Source: Paracoccus acridae
GTDB lineage: Bacteria > Pseudomonadota > Alphaproteobacteria > Rhodobacterales > Rhodobacteraceae
Reading direction: 5' to 3'
Length of the DNA stretch: 64,000 nucleotides
NCBI RefSeq assembly: GCF_014642735.1
Contig: NZ_BMIV01000001.1
Span: forward strand, 310,001 to 374,000
A program made the translations under genes and the position numbers. Below, piece after piece: positions 8,613-16,931 of the stretch. Position 1 is the first letter of the stretch. Every line of letters starts with the position of its first letter. The notes under the pieces are model-generated. The model saw nothing but the letters and a program-made list of their open reading frames with translations, ran no database searches and was not told the origin of the DNA.

Positions 8613-9260
8613 TCAGGACAAGCGCGGGGCGCCGGGGATCAGACTTCCGTTCGCAAGCTGGTCCGCGATCCGGTCCACCGCCCCCGCCAGCTTTTCGTCG
8701 ATGATGTGCAGGTATTGCGTCCAGTCCGACAGGGTCTGCAGTTCGGCCGCACCGTCCGAGATGCCGCGCAATCCGATCAGCGGCACCCCGAAATGCTGGG
8801 CCGCGCGCAGATGGGAAAAGGTTTCCATGTCCACCATGTCCTCGGCGATGTCGTCATAGGCCGCGCCGCTGACGATGTTGGCGCCGGTGGACAGGGTCGC
8901 GGCCGGAATCCCCTCGACCCGGTGGGGCAGGGCGACCCGGACCGGCAGATCCAGCAGCGGCGTGCGCCCCTTTTCGAAGCCCAGGGGCGATGCGTCCATG
9001 TCGCGATAGGCCACCACCGTGGCCTGGTAAACCTCGGCCTGTTCCAGCCGTGCCGATCCGGCCGATCCCAGCGACACGATCAGCCGGGGCAGGTCCGCCA
9101 TCCCGGCCAGGGCGGCCGTCAGTTGCACGGCAGCCTCGACCGGGCCGATGCCGGTGATCAGGGGGTCGATCCGGGCGCGCAGGGCGGGGCCGTATTCGGC
9201 CTCGGCCGCCATGACGAACAGGACAGGGATATCCGCGATCAGGGTGGGGGACTTGGGCAT
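8613..9260 (-). CDS. mtnN: 5'-methylthioadenosine/S-adenosylhomocysteine nucleosidase family protein
   Basis: A 215-aa purine nucleosidase-type enzyme (PNP/MTAN superfamily) that would release adenine from methylthioadenosine, S-adenosylhomocysteine or a related nucleoside. Seen are the N-terminal FVMAAEAEYGPAL with a candidate general-acid Glu (E20), SLGSAGSARLEQAEVYQ, the ribose-binding VDMETF (E146) and the catalytic Asp in GISDGAAEL (D169). The length is near the E. coli enzyme (232 aa). Polyamine synthesis by the carboxyspermidine route inferred here does not produce methylthioadenosine, so the main role may be S-adenosylhomocysteine or quorum-signal by-products. Divergent from zapE. Confidence 0.8.
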   Translation of the reverse strand: MPKSPTLIADIPVLFVMAAEAEYGPALRARIDPLITGIGPVEAAVQLTAALAGMADLPRLIVSLGSAGSARLEQAEVYQATVVAYRDMDASPLGFEKGRTPLLDLPVRVALPHRVEGIPAATLSTGANIVSGAAYDDIAEDMVDMETFSHLRAAQHFGVPLIGLRGISDGAAELQTLSDWTQYLHIIDEKLAGAVDRIADQLANGSLIPGAPRLS

Positions 9261-9362
9261 GAAACCTCGTGGCGCTTGCCTTGGCAGGGGTGGCACGGGG
9301 CGGGGTCGCGGGTCAAGCATTGGCCCTTGCGGGGCCTTCGGCATCCGTGTCAGGTGCGGCCC

Positions 9363-10463
9363 ATGGGAAAGGTCAGCGAACTTTATCGGCAGCGCGTGGC
9401 AGAAGGCCGGATCGAGCCGGATCCGGCGCAGCTTTCCGTTCTGCCGCATCTGGACCGCGTCCTGGACGACATCGCGGCCACGCCCGCGCCCGAAAAGCGG
9501 TCGGCCTGGCGCGTCTTCCTGGGCGTCGGCAGCCCCCCGCCCCCGGTCCCTGCGGCCAGGGGGCTTTACCTTTGGGGCGGTGTCGGGCGCGGCAAGTCGA
9601 TGCTGATGGACCTGCTGGCCGAGGCCGCGACGGTGCCCGCCCGGCGCGTGCATTTCCACGAATTCATGCAGGAGATCCAGGCGGGCCTGAACCGCGCCCG
9701 CCAGCGGGGCGACCAGGACACCGTGCGTCCCGTCGCGCTTGAGGTCGCGGCTAAGGTCCGGCTTTTGTGCTTCGACGAGATGCAGATCACCGACATCGCC
9801 GACGCGATGATCGTCGGACGGCTGTTCCAGGTCCTGCTGGAACAGGGAGTGGTGATCGTCACGACATCCAACCGCGTGCCCGAGGATCTGTACAAGCACG
9901 GGCTGAACCGGCAGCTTTTCCTGCCCTTCATCGACCTGATCCGCCAGCGGCTTGAGGTCGTGTGCCTGGACAGCCCCGTGGACCACCGGCAGGGCCGGGC
10001 GACGGGCGGGCAGGTGTGGTTCTGCCCGGCCGATGCGTCGGCCAGGGCCGCGATGGACGCGATCTGGGACGACCTGACGGGCGGCGGCAAGGGCGAGGCC
10101 CGGCGGATCGAGGTCGGCGGGCGCAGCTTCACGCTGGAGGCCTTTGCTGACGGCGTGGGCCGGTCCAGCTTCTGGGATCTGTGCGGCAAGCCGTTGGGAC
10201 CGGCGGATTACCTGGCGCTGTCGCGCGAGGTGCAGGTGCTGATGATCGACGGGATCCCGCGCCTGTCCGCGTCCAATTACAACGAGGCCAAGCGTTTCGT
10301 CACCCTGATCGACGCGATCTATGAAGCCAAGGTGCGGCTGGTCGCCAGTGCGGCGGACCAGCCGGAACAGCTTTACAACGAAGGCGAGGGCAGCTTCGAG
10401 TTCGAGCGCACCGCCAGTCGCCTGCGGGAAATGCAGGACGCGGGCTGGGGGCAGGGGGCCTAG
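9363..10463 (+). CDS. zapE: Cell division protein ZapE (AFG1-family ATPase)
   Basis: A 366-aa AAA+ P-loop ATPase of the AFG1/ZapE family; in E. coli ZapE acts on the Z-ring during constriction and in low oxygen. Walker A is GGVGRGKSMLMD (around residues 73-84) and Walker B is LLCFDEMQITDIADAM, followed by the sensor block VVIVTTSNRVPEDLYKHGLNRQLFLPF and the C-terminal NEAKRFVTLIDAIYE. The ATG at 9363 begins MGKVSELYRQRV, the usual ZapE start. Longer upstream reading in this frame has no domain content. The length matches the family. Confidence 0.92.
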   Translation: MGKVSELYRQRVAEGRIEPDPAQLSVLPHLDRVLDDIAATPAPEKRSAWRVFLGVGSPPPPVPAARGLYLWGGVGRGKSMLMDLLAEAATVPARRVHFHEFMQEIQAGLNRARQRGDQDTVRPVALEVAAKVRLLCFDEMQITDIADAMIVGRLFQVLLEQGVVIVTTSNRVPEDLYKHGLNRQLFLPFIDLIRQRLEVVCLDSPVDHRQGRATGGQVWFCPADASARAAMDAIWDDLTGGGKGEARRIEVGGRSFTLEAFADGVGRSSFWDLCGKPLGPADYLALSREVQVLMIDGIPRLSASNYNEAKRFVTLIDAIYEAKVRLVASAADQPEQLYNEGEGSFEFERTASRLREMQDAGWGQGA

Positions 10464-10468
10464 GGCCT

Positions 10469-11740
10469 TCAGCCGTTTTCGCGCAGCACCCGGCCCGCGA
10501 GATAGAGCGATCCGCAGATCAGGATCCGCGCGTGTGGATCCTGCGCGGCGATGGCCGAAACGGCGGCCGCCGCATCTTCGGCCATACCCGCGATCATGCC
10601 GACGCTTGCCGCGACGCCCGCAGTGGTGGCAGCGGGCAAGGTGTTCGGCTCTCCGGGGATGTCGATGGCGGTCAGGGAACAGGCCTGCGCTGCCAAGGGG
10701 CGCAGATAGCCCGCGATGTCCTTGGTGTTCAGCATCCCGCAGACAAGATGCGTCGGGCGCGTGGGCAGGGCGGCAAGCGTGGCGGCAAGCGCCTCGCCCC
10801 CGGCCGGATTGTGGCCGCCGTCGAGCCACAGTTCGGCCTGCGGACCGGCCAGATCGACCAGCGGGCCGTGGCGCAGCCGCTGCATCCGGGCGGGCCATTC
10901 GGCCTGCGTGACCGCCACGCGGGCCTGGGCATCGGTGGCGCCCAGCTGGCGCAGCGCGGCAAGGGCGGTGCCGGCGTTCTGGATCTGGTGCGGGCCGATC
11001 AGGTTCGGCAACGGCAGATCCCACAGCCCGTGGTCGTCCTGATAGACCATGCCGCCCCGGTCCGGCGCGATCATCCAGTGCTGGCCATGGGCGAAGACCG
11101 GCGCGGTCAGGCCGGAGGCCCTGGCCTCGATCACGCGCAGGGCCTCGTCGTCCTGCGGGCCCACGACGACGGGAACGCCGCGCTTGATGATGCCCGCCTT
11201 TTCACCCGCGATCAGCGGCAGCGTGTCGCCCAGATATTGCGTGTGGTCGATGCTGACGGGGGTGATGACCGTCAGGCGGGGGGTGTCGATCACGTTGGTC
11301 GCGTCCAGCCTGCCGCCAAGGCCGACCTCGAGCAGGGTATAGTCCGCGGGGCTGCGGGAAAAGGCCAGGAAGGCCGCTGCCGTGGTGATCTCGAAGAAGG
11401 TGATGGGGTGGCCGTTGTTGGCGGCCTCGCATTCCTCCAGCGCGGCAGCCAGGTCTGCTTCCGCGATCAGATCGCCCGCCAGGCGGATGCGTTCATGGAA
11501 ACGCGCTAGATGCGGCGAGGTATAGGCATGGACGCGGGCGCCCCCAGCCTGCAGCCCGGCCCGGATCATCGCCTGGGTGCTGCCTTTGCCGTTGGTGCCC
11601 GCGATGTGGATCACCGGCGGGATGCGGCGTTCTGGGTTGCCGAGCGCCGCCAGCAGCCGGTGCATCCGATCCAGCGACAGGTCGATGACCTTGGGATGCA
11701 GGGACATCAGGCGGTCCAGGATGGCGTCGGAATGGCTCAT
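10469..11740 (-). CDS. folC: Bifunctional folylpolyglutamate / dihydrofolate synthase
   Basis: A 423-aa Mur-ligase-type enzyme that joins glutamate to dihydropteroate and extends the polyglutamate tail of folates. Motifs: the P-loop HIAGTNGKGSTQAMI near residue 46, FFEITTAAAFLAF, LLEVGLGGRLDATNVI, the ITPVSIDHTQYLGDT block and the C-terminal LDGGHNPAGGEALA. The length is normal. It follows accD on the same strand, separated by 59 nt that are almost wholly a dispersed hairpin repeat. The accD-folC order is common in proteobacteria. It ends 5 nt from the convergent zapE stop. Confidence 0.94.
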   Translation of the reverse strand: MSHSDAILDRLMSLHPKVIDLSLDRMHRLLAALGNPERRIPPVIHIAGTNGKGSTQAMIRAGLQAGGARVHAYTSPHLARFHERIRLAGDLIAEADLAAALEECEAANNGHPITFFEITTAAAFLAFSRSPADYTLLEVGLGGRLDATNVIDTPRLTVITPVSIDHTQYLGDTLPLIAGEKAGIIKRGVPVVVGPQDDEALRVIEARASGLTAPVFAHGQHWMIAPDRGGMVYQDDHGLWDLPLPNLIGPHQIQNAGTALAALRQLGATDAQARVAVTQAEWPARMQRLRHGPLVDLAGPQAELWLDGGHNPAGGEALAATLAALPTRPTHLVCGMLNTKDIAGYLRPLAAQACSLTAIDIPGEPNTLPAATTAGVAASVGMIAGMAEDAAAAVSAIAAQDPHARILICGSLYLAGRVLRENG

Positions 11741-11751
11741 GGCAGATCAAG

Positions 11752-11799
11752 CCGGGGGCCAGCCCCCGGACCCCCGGGATATTTGGACACAGAAGATGG
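11752..11799 (-). repeat. Dispersed 3'-end repeat, copy A
   Basis: Read on the minus strand from the accD stop: CCA, then the core TCTTCTGTGTCCAAATATCC (11796-11777), then CGGGGGTC and a hairpin CCGGGGGC / GCCCCCGG (11752-11769, 8-bp stem). It fills nearly the whole accD-folC gap. Three related copies occur at 40602, 54843 and 60916, always just after a stop codon. It may terminate or attenuate accD transcription before folC. Confidence 0.75.
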
Positions 11800-12720
11800 T
11801 CAGTCGGCGGGCGCGGGTTCCGGCTGGGCGGGTTCGACCGCAGGCGAAGGCAGGTCGGCGCGGGTCGGCGCGGACAAGCCCCCCACCATGCGCAGGATCG
11901 AGACCAGTTCGTCGCGCAGCTGCTTGCGGTGCGTCACCCGGTCCAGCATCCCGTGTTCCAGAAGGTACTCGGCGCGCTGGAAACCCTCGGGCAGTTTTTC
12001 GCGGATGGTTTGTTCGATCACGCGGGGACCGGCAAAGCAGATCAGGGCGTTGGGTTCGGCGATCTGGATGTCGCCCAGCATCGCATAGCTGGCGGTGACG
12101 CCGCCCGTGGTCGGGTGGGTCAGCACGACGATATAGGGCAGGCCCGCCTCGCGCAGCATTTCCACCGCGACGGTGGTGCGGGGCATCTGCATCAGGGACA
12201 GGATGCCTTCCTGCATCCGGGCGCCGCCTGCTGCGGAAAACAGCACCAGGGGACGCTTGGTCTTAACGGCCCGTTCCGCGGCGGCGATGATGGCGTTGCC
12301 CACATACATGCCCATCGACCCGCCCATGAAGCTGAAGTCCTGGGCTGCGGCGATGATGGGGGTGCGGCCGATCTCCCCCTCGGCGACCAGCATGGCCTCT
12401 TTCTCGCCGGTGGATTTCTGCGCGGCCTTCATGCGGTCGGGGTATTTCTTCTGGTCGCGGAACTGCAGCGGGTCGGCGATGGGTTCGGGAACCTTCACTT
12501 CCAGGAAGGCGCCGCCGTCGAACAGCGCGGTGAAGCGGTCGCGCGGGCTGATCGCCAGGTGGTGGTCGCAGCTGGTGCAGACGTTCAGGTTGTCCGACAG
12601 TTCGCGATGGAACAGCATCGTCCCGCATTCGGGGCATTTGGTCCACAGGTTCTCGGGCACCTCTCGGCGCGAGAACAGCGAATTGATGCGCGGACGGACG
12701 TAGTTGGTGATCCAGTTCAT
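11800..12720 (-). CDS. accD: Acetyl-CoA carboxylase carboxyltransferase subunit beta
   Basis: A 306-aa beta subunit of the carboxyltransferase that makes malonyl-CoA for fatty-acid synthesis, working with AccA and biotinylated AccB. The N-terminal zinc ribbon is intact: C29, C32, C48 and C51 (CPEC and CTSC). The crotonase-fold core has [40 protein letters not shown] and [20 protein letters not shown]. The C-terminal tail after residue 285 is Pro/Ala/Glu-rich. The start [10 protein letters not shown] is standard. Probably in one operon with folC; divergent from the cls gene. Confidence 0.96.
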   Translation of the reverse strand: MNWITNYVRPRINSLFSRREVPENLWTKCPECGTMLFHRELSDNLNVCTSCDHHLAISPRDRFTALFDGGAFLEVKVPEPIADPLQFRDQKKYPDRMKAAQKSTGEKEAMLVAEGEIGRTPIIAAAQDFSFMGGSMGMYVGNAIIAAAERAVKTKRPLVLFSAAGGARMQEGILSLMQMPRTTVAVEMLREAGLPYIVVLTHPTTGGVTASYAMLGDIQIAEPNALICFAGPRVIEQTIREKLPEGFQRAEYLLEHGMLDRVTHRKQLRDELVSILRMVGGLSAPTRADLPSPAVEPAQPEPAPAD

Positions 12721-12799
12721 TCGCGGGCGGCCCCTGCTGTTTTCAAGCCCCCGAGATAGGCCGCGACGGGGGGAATTGCAATTGCCGTGGCGGGCGGGA

Positions 12800-14239
12800 A
12801 TGATGCGCGGCATGTGGACCTCGTTCCTTGTCATGCTGCATACGACGGTCACGCTGGCCCTGATCGCGCGCGTCCTGATCCGCCCGCGGCTGGATCCCTC
12901 GGTCCGCCTGGCCTGGATCATGGTGATCGAGGCGCTGCCGGTCGTGGGCATCCTGTCCTATGTCCTGTTCGGAGAGGTGCGCCTGAACCAGGCCGAGGTG
13001 CAGCGCATGGCCGACGTGCGCGACAGGCTAACGAACCTGCGCATCCCGAACCCCGCCGTGATCGCCGAGCCCCCGCATTACGCGCTGCCGGTGGTGGCTG
13101 CGAATGCGGCCGTGGGGGGCATGTCGGCGCTGACCGGAAACCGCATCCGCCTGCTGGAGGAAGGCGATGAGGCCATCGACCGGATGATCGACGCCATCGA
13201 CCGCGCCACGGATCACGTCCATATCCTGTTCTATATCTGGCTGCCCGACCATTCCGGGCAGAAGGTGGCCGAGGCCGTGGCCCGCGCCGCCAGCCGTGGG
13301 GTCGAGTGCCGGGTGATCGTCGATGCCCTTGGTTCGCGCCTGCTGGTCAGGTCCCCCCTGTGGATCCAGATGCAGGAAGCCGGGGCCGAATGCGTCACGG
13401 CCTTTCCCTGGGGCCTGCCCTTCATCAGCGTGCTGTTCCGCAGGCTGGATCTGCGCAACCACCGCAAGATCCTTGTCGTGGACAACCGCATGGCCTTTTC
13501 CGGCAGCCGCAACTGCGCCGACATGGCCTTCGCCATCAAGCCGCGCTTCGCGCCCTGGGTCGATATCGTGATGTCGGTCGAAGGCCCGGTCGTGCGGCAG
13601 TTCCAGTCGGTCTTCCTGGGCGACTGGATGAGCTATACCGGCAAGGATCTGGGCTATATGCTGCTGCCCGTCGAACCCGTCGCCGATCCGGGCGACATCG
13701 CCCAGGTCATTCCCACGGGACCGGACCGGCGGCAGGGCTCGATCTCCGACTGCCTGGCGGGGATGCTACACGCGGCGCGCGACCGGGTGGTCATCACGAC
13801 CCCCTACTATGTCCCCGACACCGCCCTGGATGCCGCCGTGCGCGCCGCCGCCCGGCGCGGGGTCGAGGTCACGATGATCCTGCCCGCGCGCAACGATTCC
13901 ATCGTGGTGGGCGCGACCAGCCAGGGGTTCTATTACGGGCTGCTGTCGGCAGGGGCGCGGATCATGCTGTTCCAGGACGGGTTGCTGCATTCCAAGATCA
14001 TGACCGTCGATGGCCGCATGGGCATGGTCGGCAGCGCCAACCTGGACCGCCGCAGCTTCGAGTTGAACTACGAGGTGAACATGGCCGTCTTCGACCTCGA
14101 ATTCATCGAGGAACTGGATGCGCGGCAGGACAGCTATGTCGAACGCTCGCGCGAGATCACGCTGGAGGAGGTTCGCAACTGGTCGGTCCTGCGCCGGTTG
14201 CGCAACAACCTGCTGGCCCTGGCATCGCCCTTGTTGTGA
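12800..14239 (+). CDS. cls: Cardiolipin synthase (phospholipase D type)
   Basis: A 479-aa inner-membrane enzyme that condenses two phosphatidylglycerols into cardiolipin and glycerol. Two N-terminal membrane helices (about residues 6-28 and 36-58) are followed by two PLD/HKD domains with intact catalytic triads: H221, K223, D228 ([11 protein letters not shown]) and H397, K399, D404 ([12 protein letters not shown]). The length matches E. coli ClsA (486 aa). Start candidates are 12800, 12803 and 12812; 12800 has GGCGGGA just upstream, and the difference is four residues. It is followed after 6 nt by phhB with its own ribosome site, so both may be co-transcribed. Confidence 0.9.
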   Translation: MMRGMWTSFLVMLHTTVTLALIARVLIRPRLDPSVRLAWIMVIEALPVVGILSYVLFGEVRLNQAEVQRMADVRDRLTNLRIPNPAVIAEPPHYALPVVAANAAVGGMSALTGNRIRLLEEGDEAIDRMIDAIDRATDHVHILFYIWLPDHSGQKVAEAVARAASRGVECRVIVDALGSRLLVRSPLWIQMQEAGAECVTAFPWGLPFISVLFRRLDLRNHRKILVVDNRMAFSGSRNCADMAFAIKPRFAPWVDIVMSVEGPVVRQFQSVFLGDWMSYTGKDLGYMLLPVEPVADPGDIAQVIPTGPDRRQGSISDCLAGMLHAARDRVVITTPYYVPDTALDAAVRAAARRGVEVTMILPARNDSIVVGATSQGFYYGLLSAGARIMLFQDGLLHSKIMTVDGRMGMVGSANLDRRSFELNYEVNMAVFDLEFIEELDARQDSYVERSREITLEEVRNWSVLRRLRNNLLALASPLL

Positions 14240-14245
14240 GGAAGA

Positions 14246-14524
14246 ATGGAGCAAGACGACATCACCGCGCGCCTGTCCCGGCTGAACGGATGGACGCTTT
14301 CATCCGACGGACGCGCGATCACCCGGCGCTTCGACTTCAAGGGCTTCGCCAAGGCGGTCGAGATGGCGAACCTGGCGGCCTGGCTGGGCAACAAGCGGGG
14401 CCACCATCCCGATGTCGCCTTTGGCTGGGGCTATTGCCAGGTGTCCTTCACGACCCATGACGCGGGCGGCCTGACCGAGGCCGATTTCGCCTGCGCCGCG
14501 CGTCTGGACGAACTGGTTGCGTGA
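14246..14524 (+). CDS. phhB: 4a-hydroxytetrahydrobiopterin dehydratase
   Basis: A 92-aa pterin-4a-carbinolamine dehydratase of the PCD/DCoH fold. It regenerates the pterin cofactor after aromatic amino acid hydroxylation. The signature GHHPDV (H53, H54) with downstream FGWGYCQVSFTTHDAGGLTEAD matches the active site. Size is typical. No phenylalanine hydroxylase gene is visible nearby, so it may serve a distant hydroxylase or another pterin reaction. GAGGAAG lies between the cls stop and this ATG. Confidence 0.92.
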   Translation: MEQDDITARLSRLNGWTLSSDGRAITRRFDFKGFAKAVEMANLAAWLGNKRGHHPDVAFGWGYCQVSFTTHDAGGLTEADFACAARLDELVA

Positions 14525-14580
14525 CGCTTGTTCGCCTTCCGGTTGCGGTTTATTCAGGCGGCGCAAGGAAGGGGGCCGCG

Positions 14581-15351
14581 ATGAAGCGTTTGTTGGAGAT
14601 CCTGCAATCGGACCGAAGCCGCGTCGATTGGGCGCGTCTGGCCGATCGCCAGGACCGCAAGCCGCGCCCCGTCGATCCCGAATTGCGGGAACGCGCGCAG
14701 GCGCTGCATCGCCAGTTGGGGCGGTTCCTGCAAGCGTCGGACCCCTGGATGCTGCGCCCGGTCGGGGTGCCGGATGCGGATCTGCCGCCCGGCACGGACT
14801 GGCACTGGCGTCCCCGGCTGTTCATGGGCCGGATCAGCCCGCAGGCCATCGCCGCCCCCGGGAACGGCCACCGGCTGGGCGAGGATGCGGCCCTGTGGCA
14901 CGACTGTGGTCACAAGGCATTGATCCTGCGGCAACGATCCCGTCCTCGGCCGGGGCAGGCGGCTTGTCATGGCCTGGTGATCGAGATGCTGGGCTTTTCC
15001 GGCAGCTTCCTGTCGCTGGCCCTGGACCTGCCGGCCGAGGCGCTGGACGGCCTGGCGGCCGAGCGGATCCTGCGGCTGGATACGGTGGTGGATGCGGAAC
15101 GGCCGATCACCCTTTATGCCCGGATCAACCTGGTTCAGGGGCCGAACACCCAGACGGTGCTGCGCCAGCTTGGCCACCCGGTCGCGGGGCAGGGCGCGGC
15201 GCGGCAGGCGGAATTCGACCTGGCCTATGCCGACTTGGCCAACCGGCCGGTTGAACGGGCCTGGCTGGACCTGATCTTCGAGGCCCCGCGCATGAACGCC
15301 GTCACTGTCAACGATGCGGTCCTGTCGGGCCGCGCGCGTGCGCAGGCTTGA
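14581..15351 (+). CDS. DUF6478 family protein, 256 aa
   Basis: A protein of unknown function with Rhodobacteraceae character (DUF6478-like). The ATG at 14581 was chosen because GGAAGGGGG precedes it. Notable blocks are SDPWMLRPVGVPDADLPPGTDWHWRPRLF, LGEDAALWHDCGHKALILRQ and a C-terminal hydrophobic/charged mix. It has no signal peptide, no clear membrane segment and no nucleotide-binding motif. The H-D-C-G-H cluster might bind metal, but this is a guess. It is followed 10 nt later by another protein of unknown function, with which it is probably co-transcribed. Confidence 0.65.
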   Translation: MKRLLEILQSDRSRVDWARLADRQDRKPRPVDPELRERAQALHRQLGRFLQASDPWMLRPVGVPDADLPPGTDWHWRPRLFMGRISPQAIAAPGNGHRLGEDAALWHDCGHKALILRQRSRPRPGQAACHGLVIEMLGFSGSFLSLALDLPAEALDGLAAERILRLDTVVDAERPITLYARINLVQGPNTQTVLRQLGHPVAGQGAARQAEFDLAYADLANRPVERAWLDLIFEAPRMNAVTVNDAVLSGRARAQA

Positions 15352-15361
15352 AGGGATGGGC

Positions 15362-15709
15362 ATGACGTTCGAAAGCCATGGCGTATCGGCCGGATGCTGG
15401 ACCGGCACGCTGCAATCCGACAGACGCCCTGCCTCCTTGTCCGTGACCCATCGGGGGGCGGTGGTGGTCCAGGCCGCCTTGCGCGAGGCAGGCCCCGGCG
15501 TCTGGGCGGTTTCGGCCGGCCTTCCGCCCTCGGTCATCGACAATGGCGTCCACAGCCTGTTGCTGGTGGTCGGGGACAGCGTGCTGGCCAGCCTGACCCT
15601 GGTCGCGGGAACGGTTGCGGGCGACGACCTGCTGGCCGAGGTGGCACAACTTCGTGCCGAACTGGACCTGCTGAAACGAGAGTTCCGCCGCCTTGCAACG
15701 GGCGGCTGA
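15362..15709 (+). CDS. Conserved hypothetical protein, 115 aa
   Basis: Unrecognised. It begins MTFESHGVSAGCWTGTL and contains a long beta-type hydrophobic stretch (SLLLVVGDSVLASLTLVAG, about residues 65-83), then an acidic-basic helix with leucine spacing at the C-terminus (LLAEVAQLRAELDLLKREFR) that could form a coiled coil. The second ATG (15362) was chosen over 15356 because GAAGGGAT then sits at a proper ribosome-site distance. It follows the DUF6478 gene closely; the pair may act together. Confidence 0.6.
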   Translation: MTFESHGVSAGCWTGTLQSDRRPASLSVTHRGAVVVQAALREAGPGVWAVSAGLPPSVIDNGVHSLLLVVGDSVLASLTLVAGTVAGDDLLAEVAQLRAELDLLKREFRRLATGG

Positions 15710-15737
15710 GGCGATGTCACGGGCCTGACACGCTTTC

Positions 15738-15766
15738 TTGCGAAAAGCCCCTGCCGTCTCTATATC
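15738..15766 (+). promoter_or_regulatory. Sigma70-type promoter for the carboxyspermidine genes
   Basis: TTGCGA (15738-15743) and TATATC (15761-15766) are separated by exactly 17 bp, about 30 bp upstream of the decarboxylase ATG. This is one of the best housekeeping promoter matches in the window and implies a short 5' leader. It is predicted from sequence only. Confidence 0.55.
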
Positions 15767-15795
15767 GGCCGTTCCGCTTTCAGCCAAAGGTTCGC

Positions 15796-16896
15796 ATGGC
15801 CGCGATGCAGACGCCCTTCTATCTGATCGACAAGCCGGCGCTTCGCCGCAACATGGAACAGATCGCCCGCCTGCGCGAGGCGTCGGGCGCCAAGGCGCTG
15901 CTGGCGCTGAAATGCTTTGCGACATGGTCGGTCTTCGACTTCATGCGCGACTACATGGACGGCACCACATCATCGTCGCTGTTCGAGCTGCGCCTGGGAC
16001 GCGAGGAATTCGGCAAGGAAACCCACGCCTATTCCGTCGCCTGGGCCGATCACGAGATCGACGAGGCGGTGGGTTACGCCGACAAGATCATCTTCAACAG
16101 CCTGTCCCAGCTTGACCGCTTCGACAACAAGGCGGCGGGGATCGCGCGCGGGCTGCGCCTGAACCCGCGCTTTTCGACCAGCGGCTTCGATCTGGCCGAC
16201 CCGGCGCGGCCCTTCAGCCGCCTGGGCGAATGGGATCTGTCGCGGCTGGAACAGGCGATGGACCGCATCAGCGGGGTGATGATCCATTACAACTGCGAAA
16301 ACCGCGACTTCGACCTGTTCGACAGCCAGCTGACCCGGATCGAGACCGAGTTCGGCGAGATCCTGAAGCGCCTGGACTGGGTCAGCCTTGGCGGCGGCAT
16401 CCATTTCACGGGCGAGGGCTATCCGATCGACCGGCTGGCCGACCGGCTGAAGGCCTTCCAGGACCGCTTCGGCGTCCAGGCCTATCTGGAACCGGGCGAG
16501 GCCAGCATCACCGGCACAACCTCGCTGGAGGTGAGCGTGCTGGACGTTATCGACAACGGCAAGCAGGTCGCCATCGTGGACAGCAGCATCGAGGCGCATA
16601 TGCTGGATCTGCTGATCTATCGCGAAACGGCCAAGCTGCCGCAGTCGGGCGACCACGAATACCAAGTCGCGGGCAAGACCTGCCTTGCGGGCGACATCTT
16701 CGGCGATGCGCGCTTTCCGCAGCCCTTGCAGGTCGGCGACCGGATCAGCATCGCGGACGCGGCGGGCTATACCATGGTCAAGAAGAACTGGTTCAACGGC
16801 GTCGCCATGCCCGCCATCGCCATCAGGGAAGACGACGGCAGCATTCGCACCGTCCGCGAATTCCCCTATGAAGACTACAAGTCCAGCCTGTCCTAA
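15796..16896 (+). CDS. nspC: Carboxynorspermidine/carboxyspermidine decarboxylase
   Basis: A 366-aa PLP enzyme of fold type III, NspC/CASDC family, which decarboxylates carboxyspermidine or carboxynorspermidine to the polyamine. The PLP-binding lysine is K39 in ALLALKCFATW. Other blocks are VMIHYNCENRDFDLF, the glycine loop SLGGGIHFTGEGYP, LEPGEASITGTTSLEV and the C-terminal CLAGDIFGDARF, which holds the active-site Cys-x-x-x-Asp. The ATG at 15796 follows AAAGG. The dehydrogenase for the preceding step follows 35 nt later. With the ornithine decarboxylase at 53.7 kb, spermidine is the likely product. Confidence 0.92.
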   Translation: MAAMQTPFYLIDKPALRRNMEQIARLREASGAKALLALKCFATWSVFDFMRDYMDGTTSSSLFELRLGREEFGKETHAYSVAWADHEIDEAVGYADKIIFNSLSQLDRFDNKAAGIARGLRLNPRFSTSGFDLADPARPFSRLGEWDLSRLEQAMDRISGVMIHYNCENRDFDLFDSQLTRIETEFGEILKRLDWVSLGGGIHFTGEGYPIDRLADRLKAFQDRFGVQAYLEPGEASITGTTSLEVSVLDVIDNGKQVAIVDSSIEAHMLDLLIYRETAKLPQSGDHEYQVAGKTCLAGDIFGDARFPQPLQVGDRISIADAAGYTMVKKNWFNGVAMPAIAIREDDGSIRTVREFPYEDYKSSLS

Positions 16897-16931
16897 GGCG
16901 CCCTCTCTGCAACCCCGGAAAGGATCCAGAA

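Noticed and set aside
9264-11024. Minus-strand open frame continuing upstream of the nucleosidase, opposite zapE and part of folC
   Set aside because: Only the part from 8613 to 9260 has a domain; the rest is antisense to real genes and low-complexity.
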